A DNA stretch of 64,000 nucleotides from Pusillimonas sp. DMV24BSW_D (lineage in GTDB: Bacteria; Pseudomonadota; Gammaproteobacteria; Burkholderiales; Burkholderiaceae_B): NCBI RefSeq assembly GCF_011388195.1, contig NZ_CP049990.1, positions 2,170,001-2,234,000 of the forward strand, written 5' to 3'. This document shows positions 34,676 through 42,931 of the stretch, in pieces (the first letter of the stretch is position 1; each line of letters begins with the position of its first letter). The notes beneath the pieces are model-generated. The model was not told the DNA's origin, did no database searches, and saw only the letters and a list, made by a program, of their open reading frames with translations. A program made the translations under genes and the position numbers.

Positions 34676-35344
34676 TTAATTGTGAATGGATTGTTGAGCC
34701 CGCGCGGTCAAGACGGTACAGGCCGGAGCATTACGATACAGGGGCAAATGATCGGCATATTTGGAGATCAGGATATGGGCCAGCAACCCCACTGCGGCGA
34801 TGCCTTTGTCGATGATATATGCAGGCATCGAGGCCTGCGTCATCGACTGGCAGTGGGTACACGCCCAGACCCCACGCACATGACGCTCAACGCTGAACGT
34901 GCCCGGGGTGTAGTCCAGCTTCTCGCTGACGTCTTCCCGGATACGCTTGAGCTGACAGCCGCAGTCGCAGGTGGTGGACGCCGGTTCATGGTGGATGGTG
35001 GTGCGGGGTAACTCGGGCGGCAAGGCGGCGCGGCGCGGTTTATTGCGAGGTTCGCCCGCCGCGGGCGGCGTTTTAAGTTTATTGAGCTCGCGTTCGATGG
35101 CCTCAAGGTCTTCGCCCACGGCCTCGTCAAACAACAACGCCTGCTCCCCGCTGAACTGTTCGCTTTTCTGGCCGAACTTGTGTCGGCGCAAGATGGCAAT
35201 CTCGTGGGTCAGCGCCGAGATACGGGCCGCTTTGAACGTGATGTCTTGATCTTTGCGTGCATTGGCCAGCATGAGCTGACGCGCCAGTTCGCGCAACTGG
35301 TGCGCGTCTAGCTGGTCAAGGTCATCGGGCGTGTTCGTCATCAT
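34676..35344 (-). pseudogene. tnpC: IS66 element 2 tnpC, 5' part
   Basis: Encodes the N-terminal about 205 residues of an IS66 transposase: helical start, RRHKFGQKSEQFSGEQ, CDCGCQLKRIREDVSEKLDYTPG and ISKYADHLPLYRN. After LPLYRN, near 34720, the sequence is foreign and a stop soon follows. The catalytic core is missing, so no active transposase is made from this element. Confidence 0.85.
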
Positions 35345-35420
35345 GAGGCGTAGTGTTACACAGGGCCTGTGCGCCGGCTATTGGCAACGTCCCCGATTGC
35401 AGAATGACGATCTTTTAGGG

Positions 35421-35753
35421 TTAAACCAGACGGATAATACCGGCCTGGCCGATGCGCTGCCAAGGCAAGCCCAGTACCAGGGCGTCGAGCTGTTCGTGCG
35501 TGAGTGATACGGTGCCATGGCCGTCATTTGACCACACGAAATGGCCTTGATTCAGACGCCGTGCCACCAACCAGACGCCTATGCCGTCATGAACCAACAC
35601 CTTCATGCGATTGGCTCTTTTGTTGGCAAACACATACGCATGATGCGGATGCGCAGCGCCAAAGACCCGCACGACCCGTGCCAGGGCCGTATCGGCACCG
35701 GCGCGCATATCCAGGGGCTCAACAGCCATCCAGACCTGGTCGATACGGATCAT
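35421..35753 (-). CDS. tnpB: IS66 accessory protein TnpB (element 2)
   Basis: A 110-residue IS66 Orf2-like protein: VWMAVEPLDMRAGADTALARVVRVFGAAHPHHAYVFANKRANRMKVLVHDG and VARRLNQGHFVWS. The ATG overlaps the tnpA stop (ATGA). Clearly related to TnpB of element 1, with many substitutions. Intact, but in a defective element. Confidence 0.88.
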   Translation of the reverse strand: MIRIDQVWMAVEPLDMRAGADTALARVVRVFGAAHPHHAYVFANKRANRMKVLVHDGIGVWLVARRLNQGHFVWSNDGHGTVSLTHEQLDALVLGLPWQRIGQAGIIRLV

Positions 35754-36184
35754 GCCATCAATTCCCGAAGCACCTGCGCCAGTGCCTGGCTGTTGGAAGA
35801 CGGCCAATGCAGGGTGATGTTCATCTGCGCTGCAGTCAGCTCGACCCGCACGGTAGCATCAGCCGTTGGGATGCGCTGGTGACGGTGCGTTGAGGCGGGC
35901 ATCACCGACGAGGTCAACGTTGGCCGACCCAAAGGGATAAACTCGGGCAATGCCCCCGCAGGTGCTGGCACAGGCGCCGGGTCTGTGAGGCTATCATCAA
36001 GGGTATGCAGCCCCAAACGTTCATGCTCAATGACCCATCGACGTAAAAGGTTTGCATTCAGGCCGTGCTCAAGTGAGATGGCGGCCAGCGAGGCGCCACT
36101 GCTTAAGCACAACTGGACCAGTTCGGCCTTGTACGCGGGGGTGTGTTTACGGCGCCGACGCCGACCGTTAGTATCTTGGTGCAT
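35750..36184 (-). CDS. tnpA: IS66 accessory protein TnpA (element 2)
   Basis: A 144-residue IS66 Orf1-like protein: a helix-turn-helix in RRKHTPAYKAELVQLCLSSGASLAAISLEHGLNANLLRRWV and a C-terminal TVRVELTAAQMNITLHWP block. The start MHQDTNG is chosen; the frame is open 14 codons further into the terminal region. A 14-bp inverted repeat (GCATACGTGTCCAT and complement, 36181-36218) lies across the start and may be a binding site for the element's own proteins. Confidence 0.85.
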   Translation of the reverse strand: MHQDTNGRRRRRKHTPAYKAELVQLCLSSGASLAAISLEHGLNANLLRRWVIEHERLGLHTLDDSLTDPAPVPAPAGALPEFIPLGRPTLTSSVMPASTHRHQRIPTADATVRVELTAAQMNITLHWPSSNSQALAQVLRELMA

Positions 36185-36274
36185 ACGTGTCCATGGAAAA
36201 ATAAATGGACACGTATGCTCTAACACAGCCTCAGCGGATTCAAGATGGGGTTGGCTGAACGCTTACCAAACGAC

Positions 36275-36770
36275 TCCGCGTGGCTGGCACCCAGTGTCGC
36301 CCGTGTCTTCCTAACGGCAGAAAGAGCGTTTGGAGTTACGACTTCGTGTACGACGCCTGCGCCAACGGTCAGACACTTAAATGTTTGACCGTCGTGAACG
36401 AATACACCCGGGAATGCGTCGCCATTGACGTGGCCGTAAGCATTCGGGCCAACCGCGTGATCGACGTGCTTAGCCGTTTGGTGAGCTTGCATGGCTCGCC
36501 CTAATACCCGATACCTTCGAAGCGACAACGGTCCGGAGTTTGTGAGCACGCAGCTGTTGCAATGGGCCGTGGATGAAAAACTCGAAACGGTTCTGATCGA
36601 ACCGGGCAAGCCATGGCAGAACGGCACCAACGAGAGCTTTAACGGAAAATTCCGCGACGAATGCCTGTCGATGGAATGGTTCCGCAATCGCTTGGAAGCC
36701 CGGGTCATCATCGAAGACCGATGTCGCCACTACAATGAGATCCGACTGCAACAAGACATTTTTGGGGGGT
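36275..36770 (+). pseudogene. IS3 orfB, 3' part with a frameshift and truncated end
   Basis: Continues the IS3 integrase after IS66 element 2: KSVWSYDFVYDACANGQTLKCLTVVNEYTRECVAIDV, then after a frameshift near 36500 RYLRSDNGPEFVSTQLLQWAV and PGKPWQNGTNESFNGKFRDECLSMEWFRNRLEA. The DDE residues (D of YDF, D of SDNG, E of NESFNG) are recognisable. The last codons (HYNEIRLQQDIFGG) leave the family pattern, so the end is lost. Confidence 0.82.
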
Positions 36771-36995
36771 GCTGGTGAGGCCAACATCCTACATATTTGA
36801 AATCTGAGCAGGTCTAACTATATTTGTACAGTGGTGCTTTTGCTTGAGTCCATTGTTCTGGTTCATGGCCTGGACCCCAGCATTCGATCGCTGTGCCATC
36901 GCGACGAACGACTGGGCCGCATTTTTGTTAGGTGGAGCTTATAATTCCCGGAAGAGAAGGGCTTGCTTTGTGCCATTTGAGGAATGGTTGACGAC

Positions 36996-37952
36996 CTACA
37001 GATCAAGCGTAAGCATTGCTGACTTAGCTCTAGAGCAGCAGGGCAGAATCTGGTTATTAGCTGTTTTCTCTGCATCCGTCAGGTATAAATCACGGTGATC
37101 AGGTTCACCTTCGATAACGCGAGTAAGACAAGTTCCGCAAACGCCCTCCTCACAAGACACGGGTATGAATACGTCATTCTCTTCCAGCACCCTTGTAATT
37201 GACTTACCCGGTGCGACATCAAGAATAGTTCCCGAACTAGCGATTTTTACCTTGAAGACTTTGTCGCCGCTGGTATCGATTTCCCCTGCTCCGAAGTATT
37301 CAAAATGGATTTGGTCACTCGACCACCCGGCTTCTTTGGCTGAGTCGACGACATAGTCGATAAATCCTTTTGGGCCGCACACATAAAGATGAGTTGTTGG
37401 CGAAGGTTTAGCCATTAATGTTTTGAGATCAAGTTTCTGAGCATCATCACCGTCGTCGAAGTGGAAATGAACGCGGTCTGAAAACTCTGATGATTGAATC
37501 GTGTCCAGGAATGCAGTACGTTCACGTGACCGAGTACAGTAGTGCATTCTGAAAGCAGCATTGGTGCGATTCAGTTGGTGTGCCATACTCAAAATCGGGG
37601 TTACACCAATACCACCAGCTAACAGCAAGCTTTGATTTGCACTAATGAGCGGAAAGTGATTTTTCGGCGTGCTAATTCTTAGTACGTCGCCCACTTTGAT
37701 TTTTTTATGGATAGCGACTGAGCCCCCTCTTGACTCGGCATCTTTCAGTACAGCGATTACATAGCGGTGACTTTCGGTGGAATCGTTCAGCAGTGAATAC
37801 TGCCTAACGATTCCACCAGGCAGGTGTACGTCTATATGCGCACCCGCGGTGAAGTATGGTAGTTGTTTTCCGTCTACTTCGGCTAATTCAAGGCTGATGA
37901 TATCAACGGCTTCAAAGATTTTATTGACAACAGTTACTGATAATTGATTCAT
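36996..37952 (-). CDS. vanB: VanB-like oxygenase reductase (flavin, NAD, [2Fe-2S])
   Basis: A 318-residue one-piece reductase. The flavin-binding barrel has RQYSLLND (about 50), the NAD-binding fold has LLAGGIGVTPILSM (about 110) and LYVCGPKGFIDYV, and the C-terminal plant-type ferredoxin has SCEEGVCGTCLTRVIEGEPDHRD ... CCS, giving the C-x4-C-x2-C-x29-C cluster. It passes electrons from NADH to Rieske oxygenases; in vanillate demethylase it is VanB. Here it lies 13 kb from vanA in the leftward half of the island, downstream of the importer genes, and is the only reductase for two oxygenases. The 240 bp to its left, up to the IS3 fragment, hold no gene I can support. Confidence 0.88.
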   Translation of the reverse strand: MNQLSVTVVNKIFEAVDIISLELAEVDGKQLPYFTAGAHIDVHLPGGIVRQYSLLNDSTESHRYVIAVLKDAESRGGSVAIHKKIKVGDVLRISTPKNHFPLISANQSLLLAGGIGVTPILSMAHQLNRTNAAFRMHYCTRSRERTAFLDTIQSSEFSDRVHFHFDDGDDAQKLDLKTLMAKPSPTTHLYVCGPKGFIDYVVDSAKEAGWSSDQIHFEYFGAGEIDTSGDKVFKVKIASSGTILDVAPGKSITRVLEENDVFIPVSCEEGVCGTCLTRVIEGEPDHRDLYLTDAEKTANNQILPCCSRAKSAMLTLDL

Positions 37953-38048
37953 TACATTTAAAGGTTTAGTTGAGAAACTAGGCTTAAGAGCGAATTGAGT
38001 TGAATAGAAAGGTGAGCATCTCGGGCTCTGTATGCTTTTGGAGGTATT

Positions 38049-38759
38049 TCAAACGCCTAGATATTGAGTTAACAATTCAGGTTGTTGAATTAGGGCTGCA
38101 CTCTGTTTTTCATGGACAACCACACCTTTCTCAAGGACAACGCAGCGGTCCGTGTTGGCCAGTACCTTGCGATAATTCCGATCAACGATCAGGGTGGCTA
38201 CGCCAGTTTCACGAATCGTGCCGATAATGCGCCATATCTCGGCGATAATGAGGGGCGCTAGTCCCTCTGTTGCTTCATCAAGGATTAACACGTCCGGGTT
38301 CGTCATTAAGGCACGACCAATCGCTAGCATCTGCTGTTCACCCCCCGACAGCTGTTGTCCACCGTGCCCAAGCCGCTCTGTAAGCCTTGGAAATGTCTCT
38401 AGAACACGATCGTAGCTCCAGTCGTTGCGTTCGTTAACTCCGGGACGAGCTGCGACCAGTAGGTTTTCGCGAACATTTAGGTTTGGAAAAATACCTCTGC
38501 CTTCGGGTACATAAGCTACGCCGAGGCGTGATACTTGATGAGGTGCTGAGCGTGTGTGGTCATCACCTCGGATTTTGATTTGTCCAGAGCTAGGTCGTAC
38601 ATGTCCCATAAGAGTTCTGATCAATGTGCTCTTTCCCATGCCGTTTCGACCTAGTAGACCAACAGATTCACCAGGATTAATTTTAAAATTGACATCAAAC
38701 AGAATATGGCTCTCACCGTAGTGGGTGTTTAGACTTTTTGCTTCGATCAAACTGCTCAT
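38049..38759 (-). CDS. livF: Branched-chain-type ABC importer, ATPase LivF
   Basis: A 236-residue ATPase. Walker A GLLGRNGMGKST (about 35-46), signature LSGGEQQML (about 138), Walker B PDVLILDEATEGLAP. Short LivF-type length and C-terminus. Its ATG overlaps the livG stop (ATGA). With LivG it powers uptake through LivH-LivM. In this context the importer probably takes up an aromatic acid rather than an amino acid, as for several HAAT-family systems found with Rieske oxygenases; this is inference. Confidence 0.9.
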   Translation of the reverse strand: MSSLIEAKSLNTHYGESHILFDVNFKINPGESVGLLGRNGMGKSTLIRTLMGHVRPSSGQIKIRGDDHTRSAPHQVSRLGVAYVPEGRGIFPNLNVRENLLVAARPGVNERNDWSYDRVLETFPRLTERLGHGGQQLSGGEQQMLAIGRALMTNPDVLILDEATEGLAPLIIAEIWRIIGTIRETGVATLIVDRNYRKVLANTDRCVVLEKGVVVHEKQSAALIQQPELLTQYLGV

Positions 38760-39505
38760 GCTTCATCCCCCAAGTAAGCTGTTTGCACATCGGGGTTATT
38801 GCGGATTTCCTCAGGTTCACCATGAGCGATTACGCATCCGTTCACCATAACGGTGATTTCGTCGGAAATGCGAAAAACAGCATCCATGTCATGTTCGACT
38901 AGTAAGACAGCATGTTCTTTCTTTAGGTCGTTTAATAGGCCAAGCATGCGATCGGTTTCTTCTGCCCCCATGCCAGCGAGTGGCTCATCGAGTAGGAGCA
39001 CTTTGGGTCGAGTGGCGAGACACATCGCGATTTCGAGTTGGCGTTTTCCACCATGAGAAAGAAGGCCAGCTTTGCGATGGGCAAACTGTGATAAACCCGC
39101 GAGCTCCAGTGCGTGACTGGCAGCTTCATTAGTAAAGTCACATTTTGTATGTGGTGTGCCCCAATTCCAGAATTTCTGGTGCTTGGATTGCGCGGAAATT
39201 CGACAGTTTTCGTGGACTGATAAGGAGGGGAAGATTGTTGTGCGTTGATAGCTTCGTCCGAGGCCTGCTTGAGCTCGATCTGGTTGTGACCAGTCTGTTA
39301 TGTCTTTATCCAACATCTTAATTTGACCCTCGTTGGGTGGGATTTCACCTGATAGCACACTGACAAGTGTGGACTTTCCCGCACCGTTCGTACCGATCAC
39401 TGCATGGACAGCACCCTGATTTAGGTTGAGTGATGCGTTGTTAATGGCGATTAAGCCTCCGAAGCGTCGTGTTATGTTTTTTGCTGATAAAAGTGTTTGA
39501 GACAT
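38756..39505 (-). CDS. livG: Branched-chain-type ABC importer, ATPase LivG
   Basis: A 249-residue ATPase with Walker A IGTNGAGKST (about 37-46), a signature region LSHGGKRQLEIAM (the first Gly of LSGG replaced by His, as in many LivG proteins), Walker B PKVLLLDEPLAGMG and the LivG-type insertion NCRISAQSKHQKFWNWG. It lies 9 bp after livM and overlaps livF, so all are in one operon. Confidence 0.9.
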   Translation of the reverse strand: MSQTLLSAKNITRRFGGLIAINNASLNLNQGAVHAVIGTNGAGKSTLVSVLSGEIPPNEGQIKMLDKDITDWSQPDRAQAGLGRSYQRTTIFPSLSVHENCRISAQSKHQKFWNWGTPHTKCDFTNEAASHALELAGLSQFAHRKAGLLSHGGKRQLEIAMCLATRPKVLLLDEPLAGMGAEETDRMLGLLNDLKKEHAVLLVEHDMDAVFRISDEITVMVNGCVIAHGEPEEIRNNPDVQTAYLGDEA

Positions 39506-39514
39506 GCCTAGACC

Positions 39515-40525
39515 TTAATGTACTGTTGCTGAGCGTACTGTTGGTGATGGTTTTTTTTTGCCACGTCTTTTACTGAGCTGTTTCGGCAGACCGATCAAAC
39601 CTGTCGGCATAAGTGCCACCAGCGCGATCACGGTGAGACCAAAAGTTAGGTGCCAGTGGACAGCAAACGCGCCAAAAATTGCTTCTGATTGGAAGAGTTC
39701 TTGCAGAAAAATGAGGCCAGCTGCTCCGATCATCGCACCCCATAGTCGACTGGTCCCCCCCAGAATGACCATGAATAGAACAATGCCCGATTGCTCCCAG
39801 CTCAGCAATTCCGGATTGACGTAGCCGTCCTTAATCGCGTACAGCACTCCTGCAAGGCCGCCAAATCCTGCCGCTACGATGTAAGCGGTGAGCTTGTAAC
39901 CAAAGGTCGAATACCCGACAGCTCGCATACGCTGTTCGTTGACGTGTATACCTGTTAGCGCCGCTCCGAACCGTGAACGCATGAGGATGGTCAGAAAACC
40001 CCAAGTAAATATCAGGCATCCGAGGGTAAAGACATAAAACGAGTAATTGCTACTGATGTCGAGAAGAACAGCGTCTCCGATTCGTAATTCTGGGCGCGTA
40101 TTCAGATAAATGCCGTCAGTACCACCCCCGAGTTTGGTGTCGTGAAAGACGTAGTAGGCCATTTGCGCAAATGCTAGCGTGACCATGATGAAGTACACCC
40201 CTTTGGTTTTCAGGGCTAAAGGACCTGTGATTAAGGCGTAAACCATGGCAGATATCACCGCTACAGGCACAAGCCATAAAAGGTTGCCTGCCGCGAATTC
40301 GGGCGACAGTAGCGTGACTGCGTAAGCAGAAACTCCAAAAAAAGCGGCGTGTCCTAGGCTGATCAAACCTGTGCATCCAACCAGTAATTGAAGGCTCAGT
40401 GCAAAAATACTGTAGATCATGACTTTGATGATCAACGTCGTGTAGTAGGCGGTTGTTATCATTGGTAAAAAGGCGATAACAATAACCAGTGTTAGCATCA
40501 AAAGAGTGCGAGATTTTGAATTCAT
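39515..40525 (-). CDS. livM: Branched-chain-type ABC importer, permease LivM
   Basis: A 336-residue polytopic membrane protein with about nine or ten hydrophobic segments and the LivM motifs LVGCTGLISLGHAAFFGVSAYAV and LKTKGVYFIMVTLAFAQM. The basic C-terminal tail (LPKQLSKRRGKKKP) is cytoplasmic. It starts 6 bp after the livH stop. Confidence 0.9.
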   Translation of the reverse strand: MNSKSRTLLMLTLVIVIAFLPMITTAYYTTLIIKVMIYSIFALSLQLLVGCTGLISLGHAAFFGVSAYAVTLLSPEFAAGNLLWLVPVAVISAMVYALITGPLALKTKGVYFIMVTLAFAQMAYYVFHDTKLGGGTDGIYLNTRPELRIGDAVLLDISSNYSFYVFTLGCLIFTWGFLTILMRSRFGAALTGIHVNEQRMRAVGYSTFGYKLTAYIVAAGFGGLAGVLYAIKDGYVNPELLSWEQSGIVLFMVILGGTSRLWGAMIGAAGLIFLQELFQSEAIFGAFAVHWHLTFGLTVIALVALMPTGLIGLPKQLSKRRGKKKPSPTVRSATVH

Positions 40526-40531
40526 TTCGCA

Positions 40532-41413
40532 TCAGCCTTGTTTAAATAGCCCTTCAGGCTTGAAGAGGAGAATGGTTGCCATCATTATGTAGACGAGAAC
40601 TCCGGCGACCTGAGGAAATAGAATTTGACCGAAAGTGTCGACAAATCCAATCAACATTGCGGCGATAAAGGCACCCTTAATCGAGCCGATGCCACCGATG
40701 ACCACGACGACAAAGCTGATAATGATGACGGCATTCCCCATGCCTGGATACACCGATGAAACTGGTACTGCAATTGCCCCCGCTAGTGCAGCCAAAGCAA
40801 CGCCAAGTGCAAATACGACACGAAACAGTTGATTGATATCGATGCCCAGTGAGTTGATCATTTCCCGATTGCTGGCGCCGGCTCGGATCATCATGCCTAG
40901 TCGGGTGCGTGACAGTAGCCAATACATGAAGACAGCAACAATGATGCAAACCGCCGATATGAAAAGTCGGTAAGTTGGGTATGTCATGAGATCGCCAAGT
41001 TGAATAGAACCGCTGAGCCATTCTGGGGCCGATACGCCGTGTACATCGTTGTCGATGATAATGCTGCGTAGTTCCTCAAAAACCAAAATCAGCCCATAGG
41101 TCATAAGGACCTGTTGAAGGTGGTCGCGTGTGTACAGATAGCTGTAGAAGGCCCACTCAAGAAAATAGCCGAGTAGGGCAGCCAGAACAATGCAGACCAG
41201 AACAGTAGTAATGAAGCCCCCTCCCAGGTACTGCGCCACCAAAGGCTGGAGAGCAAAGGCCATATAGGCACCGATCATGTAGAAACTACCATGTGCCAGG
41301 TTAATAATGCCCATGATGCCGAAGATAAGTGTCAGTCCACTGGCTACTAAAAATAGCAGTAATCCATATTGGACAGCGTTCAGGCACTGAATAAGGTAAG
41401 TGGCCACGTCCAC
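40532..41413 (-). CDS. livH: Branched-chain-type ABC importer, permease LivH
   Basis: A 293-residue permease: LFLVASGLTLIFGIMGIINLAHGSFYMIGAY is the LivH signature, and VVVVIGGIGSIKGAFIAAMLIGFVDTF is the conserved cytoplasmic-loop region. The GTG start (VDVATYLIQ) has an AAAGGAA ribosome-binding site at a good distance. The open frame runs 36 codons further upstream without a signal and would overlap the binding-protein gene. Confidence 0.87.
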   Translation of the reverse strand: MDVATYLIQCLNAVQYGLLLFLVASGLTLIFGIMGIINLAHGSFYMIGAYMAFALQPLVAQYLGGGFITTVLVCIVLAALLGYFLEWAFYSYLYTRDHLQQVLMTYGLILVFEELRSIIIDNDVHGVSAPEWLSGSIQLGDLMTYPTYRLFISAVCIIVAVFMYWLLSRTRLGMMIRAGASNREMINSLGIDINQLFRVVFALGVALAALAGAIAVPVSSVYPGMGNAVIIISFVVVVIGGIGSIKGAFIAAMLIGFVDTFGQILFPQVAGVLVYIMMATILLFKPEGLFKQG

Positions 41414-41489
41414 AACCGTTCCTTTTCTAAAGATTTGTGCCTCTTTCTTGACGATAAATTGATCATTGTCAAAAAAGAGGCGAGACAAA

Positions 41490-42644
41490 TTAAAGTTTGC
41501 AGCCCCGTGCTGGGTCGGCAAGTTTCTCTACAGCAACTTTAACGATTTCATTTTTGCCATTCTTTACTTGGCGAAGATAAATATCTTGGATCGGATTGCC
41601 TGCAGCGGACAACTTGAATTGACCTCGGGGGCTGTCGACCACGGCGTTGCTCATAGCTTCATGCATTTGGTCGCGTTTCTTGATGTCGCCACCAACTGCT
41701 TTCAGGCCTGCGTCAAGTAACTGCGCCGCGTCGTAACCTTGCATCGCGTATACGTCAATCGGATTGGATGGATAGCGCTTCGAGAAACTAGCGCGGAAAG
41801 CATTGTCACGTGGAGTGTTTAAGTTGTCGGCGTAATGAAGCGTTGTTAAAAGGCCATCAGCTGAAGCACCTTGGGCTTCGAGAGTACCGTCGGTTAAGAA
41901 GCCGCTACCTACTAGTGGAATATTGGCAGCTAGGTTTGCGCCGGCATAATCTTGTACAAATTTGACTGCGCCACTACCCGCAAAGAAGGCATAAACAACG
42001 TCAGGCTTAATTGACGCAATTTCCGTCAATAGAGGCTGGAACTCAACGGTAGGGAAGGGTACAGTCAGGTGTCTGATTACTTTTCCGCCTTTCTCTTCAA
42101 AAGCCTCTTTGAATCCATCGGTCGATTCTTGGCCGGCAGCGTAGTTCCAAGTGATTGTGACGGCAGTCTTGTAACCCTTATCGATAGCGACCGGTCCCAT
42201 CGCGTAGCCTGGTTGCCAATTTGAAAATGATGTTCGGAATACACCTTTGCTGCACAGTGGGCCAGTAATCGCATCAGCACCTGCATTAGGAATAATTAGT
42301 GTTACACCCGCATCCTTAGCAGCCTTTGCTAAGGCCATTGCTACGCCTGAGTGCACCGACCCGACCAGCACATCAACTTGGTCTCGTTTAATGAGTCTAT
42401 TTGCATTGTCAGGACCTTTTGATGGATTGGATTCGTCATCGACCCGAAAGTACTGGATATCTTGACCTGCCAGTTTTCCACCTTGCTCTTCAACATAAAG
42501 CTTGAAGGCATTTTCGATCGTTTGTCCGATTGTTCCGTAAGCGCCACTGTACGGAAGCATGAAACCAACCTTTACAGTTGCTGAAGCTTGAGCGCAAGCG
42601 ACTGTAAAGAGCGTTGCCGTGGCAAGAATCTTCAATTTCTTCAT
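41490..42644 (-). CDS. Periplasmic substrate-binding protein of the importer
   Basis: A 384-residue type I periplasmic binding protein. Signal peptide MKKLKILATATLFTVACAQASA, then VKVGFMLPYSGAYGTIGQTIENAFKLYVEEQGG, LVGSVHSGVAMALAKAAKDAGVTLIIPNAG and YAMQGYDAAQLLDAGLKAVGGD. It belongs to the LivJ/LivK-like family that also includes binding proteins for aromatic acids; a single Cys near the signal cleavage site (TVACAQA) might also suggest a lipoprotein, but the lipobox is poor. First gene of the leftward operon, with an operator-like site about 50 bp upstream. Confidence 0.88.
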   Translation of the reverse strand: MKKLKILATATLFTVACAQASATVKVGFMLPYSGAYGTIGQTIENAFKLYVEEQGGKLAGQDIQYFRVDDESNPSKGPDNANRLIKRDQVDVLVGSVHSGVAMALAKAAKDAGVTLIIPNAGADAITGPLCSKGVFRTSFSNWQPGYAMGPVAIDKGYKTAVTITWNYAAGQESTDGFKEAFEEKGGKVIRHLTVPFPTVEFQPLLTEIASIKPDVVYAFFAGSGAVKFVQDYAGANLAANIPLVGSGFLTDGTLEAQGASADGLLTTLHYADNLNTPRDNAFRASFSKRYPSNPIDVYAMQGYDAAQLLDAGLKAVGGDIKKRDQMHEAMSNAVVDSPRGQFKLSAAGNPIQDIYLRQVKNGKNEIVKVAVEKLADPARGCKL

Positions 42645-42691
42645 TTGTCTACTCCAGGTTATTTATTGACGCACAATACCGTCATTTTCAA

Positions 42692-42722
42692 AATGTCCAT
42701 TAGGTGAACATTAGTATCATTT
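42692..42722. promoter_or_regulatory. Operator 4 upstream of the importer operon
   Basis: Read on the minus strand the site is GATACTAATGTTCACC then TAATGGACATT, which lines up without gaps with sites 1-3 (conserved GGACATT arm and the TA-rich centre). The other arm is degenerate. It places the importer and reductase under the same control as vanA. Confidence 0.55.
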
Positions 42723-42843
42723 TAGGTGAAGAGGTTTGTATCCGCTAGTCTTATAGGTAGGCACCTAGGGAAATCCCCACGTTGATCCGACGTTTTGCAG
42801 CACTTAGGCCATTTTGTTTTATGACGGGTTAGTTGATGTGGCC

Positions 42844-42928
42844 TGTCCCGGCTTTTTCGATCTACGGTAACTTGAGATAATGGTCTCTTGGACGGAGAGA
42901 GGCACATGAAGAAGAACCGATACAGCGA
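42844..42928 (+). mobile_element. Solo left end of an IS3-family element
   Basis: About 85 bp matching the left end of the IS3 element at 29695: TGTCCCGGCTTTTTCGATC, then ACTTGAGATAATGGTCTC and the first codons of orfA (MKKNRYSD). It breaks off at about 42928, where IS21-type repeats begin. With the element at 29695 it could have served as a homologous end pair during assembly of the island. Confidence 0.72.
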
Positions 42929-42931
42929 CTG

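Larger units (their letters stand above)
30311..36266 (-). mobile_element. IS66-family element 2, carrying RIT copy B and part of IS66 element 3
   Basis: Bounded by GTAAGCG inverted ends at 30311 and 36266 and by the 8-bp duplication CAAACGAC. Leftward it holds tnpA, tnpB and the 5' part of tnpC (34676-36184); the 3' part of tnpC is at 30346-30574. About 240 central tnpC codons are gone, replaced by RIT copy B, a fragment of a third IS66 element in the opposite orientation and a small passenger gene. The intact target duplication shows that these changes took place after insertion. Confidence 0.85.
29695..36770 (+). mobile_element. IS3-family element, interrupted by IS66 element 2 and truncated at its right end
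   Basis: The left end starts TGTCCCGGCCTTTTCGATCC; orfA and orfB follow. orfB is cut at 30310 by an IS66 element that ends at 36266, with the 8-bp target CAAACGAC duplicated (30303-30310 and 36267-36274). Joining the pieces restores the reading KRKRR-LRVAGTQ...KSVWSYDF. The right end is missing: similarity stops near 36755-36770 within HYNEIR. A second copy of the left end lies at 42844-42928. Confidence 0.82.

Noticed and set aside
36844-37098. An 84-codon open frame on the plus strand between the IS3 end and vanB.
   Set aside because: It overlaps the vanB 3' end on the other strand, has no ribosome-binding site or recognisable similarity, and is flanked by rearranged DNA.
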